Assembly: GCA_023400235.1 (NCBI GenBank)
Contig: JAEXFI010000025.1
Location: forward strand, 1-64,000
DNA from: Bacillota bacterium
GTDB lineage: Bacteria; Bacillota; Clostridia; Acetivibrionales; DSM-1351
Direction of reading: 5' to 3'
Length of the DNA: 64,000 nucleotides
The translations under genes were made by a program, and so were the position numbers. Below are positions 63,417 through 64,000 of the stretch, piece by piece (the stretch's first letter is position 1; every line of letters begins with the position of its first letter). The notes under the pieces are model-generated. The model worked only from the letters and a program-made list of their open reading frames with translations, did no database searches and had not been told where the DNA came from.

Positions 63417-64000
63417 CTATTCCTTCTGCATGTTCAGCACCGGCTCATTTGCAACCTGCCCAAATTCCAGCTTAAGAAGCCTGTCGGCAAGGTGAAAGTA
63501 CCGGTCGTCATGGGTTATGGCAATTATGCATTTTCCTTTTTTCTTCATTTCCGGCAAAAGCATCTCATAAAAAAATCTTCTATACTCAGGATCCTGGTCC
63601 GCTGCCCATTCATCAAACAGGCATACGGGCTTATCCTCTACCTGGGCCAGCAGCAGTGCCAGCCGCTTTCTTTGCCCCGTTGACAGCCTTGTGGTACTAA
63701 AGGCTCCGTTTGAAACCCCCACCTTTTCTTCCAGCTTCAGCACCTTGAGAAAATACTCTATTTCCTGCTGCTTTTCCGCAGGATTTATTCCGTATAGCTT
63801 TTCAAAAAGATAAAAATCACTGAAGACAACGGCAAAATAATTTCCAAGTTCCTCAGGGGATACTTTCCTTTCGTCAACTTCAATACTTCCCTCCCCGGGA
63901 ACATACAAGCCAGTCAGAAGCTTTGCCAGGGTAGATTTTCCGCTGCCGTTTCCACCTGTTACAAATGTAAGCTCTCCCTTGCGGAATTCCCAGTCCACAG
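63417..64000 (-). CDS. Cyclic-peptide-type ABC exporter, ATPase part (cut by window edge)
   Basis: The visible 194 codons are the C-terminal ATPase domain of a larger protein that continues beyond the right edge; the first visible codons are in frame with no true start. Walker A is TGGNGSGKST, the signature is TRLSTGQRKRLAL and Walker B is CLFDEWAADQDPEYRRFFYE. The DEWAADQDP form is typical of SyrD/PvdE/YojI exporters, which carry an N-terminal membrane domain and move peptide natural products or their precursors. Its stop lies 12 bases before the NRPS start, so it is in the same operon and probably exports or processes the product. Confidence 0.88.
   Translation of the reverse strand, partial: VDWEFRKGELTFVTGGNGSGKSTLAKLLTGLYVPGEGSIEVDERKVSPEELGNYFAVVFSDFYLFEKLYGINPAEKQQEIEYFLKVLKLEEKVGVSNGAFSTTRLSTGQRKRLALLLAQVEDKPVCLFDEWAADQDPEYRRFFYEMLLPEMKKKGKCIIAITHDDRYFHLADRLLKLEFGQVANEPVLNMQKE

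Overview
The window looks like chromosome from an anaerobic, spore-forming, cellulosome-producing member of the Clostridia, most like the Ruminiclostridium (cluster III) group. Three secreted proteins carry type I dockerin repeats directly after the signal peptide (41391-42851, 43338-45167, 53133-54122). A dipicolinate synthase subunit (31990-32577) points to endospores. Lipobox lipoproteins, AGGAGG ribosome binding sites, frequent TTG/GTG starts and BMP-type and OpuC-type ABC systems fit a low-GC Gram-positive. Species assignment is inference; no rRNA or tRNA gene is visible.

Left third (1-22 kb). An ECF sigma/anti-sigma pair and an amino acid permease come first, then a shortened UvrC-like GIY-YIG protein translationally coupled to a beta-carbonic anhydrase. 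Next is an osmolyte module: a GntR-HTH plus RCK_C regulator resembling BusR (5524-6153), then a four-gene OpuC-type compatible-solute ABC operon (6569-9815). The gap between them has a near-consensus promoter overlapped by a perfect palindrome. Then come a degenerate KaiC-like/PEP-synthase fusion, a MacAB/YknXYZ-like efflux operon, an MFS transporter, a YbjQ protein, a DEAD-box helicase, a GNAT acetyltransferase and an acyl-CoA synthetase.

Middle third (22-45 kb). A BMP-type nucleoside ABC operon (22259-27267) is followed by a serine hydrolase/DUF454 pair, metF, a MASE3-SpoIIE phosphatase, dpaB, and secreted Asp-box and Big_2 repeat proteins. An ABC-2 exporter operon and a LemA protein follow. 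Then come a dockerin-CE15 glucuronoyl esterase and a dockerin-CotH protein; the third dockerin protein, an SGNH acetylesterase, lies further right.

Right third (45-64 kb). A minus-strand operon encodes a polar amino acid ABC transporter, an iron alcohol dehydrogenase and a class III aminotransferase. It looks like uptake and catabolism of an omega-amino acid such as GABA, with a PucR-type regulator nearby. From 54242 to the right edge lies the left end of a hybrid NRPS/trans-AT PKS cluster on the minus strand: cyclic-peptide-type ABC exporter (cut by the window), NRPS (C-A-PCP plus a C-terminal half condensation domain), an unrecognised 122-residue protein, and an AT-less PKS (KS-DH-KR-ACP). 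This is the most unusual region.

An 89-bp dispersed element with nested hairpins occurs at both 1-89 and 46908-46996, each time just after the stop codon of a minus-strand gene.
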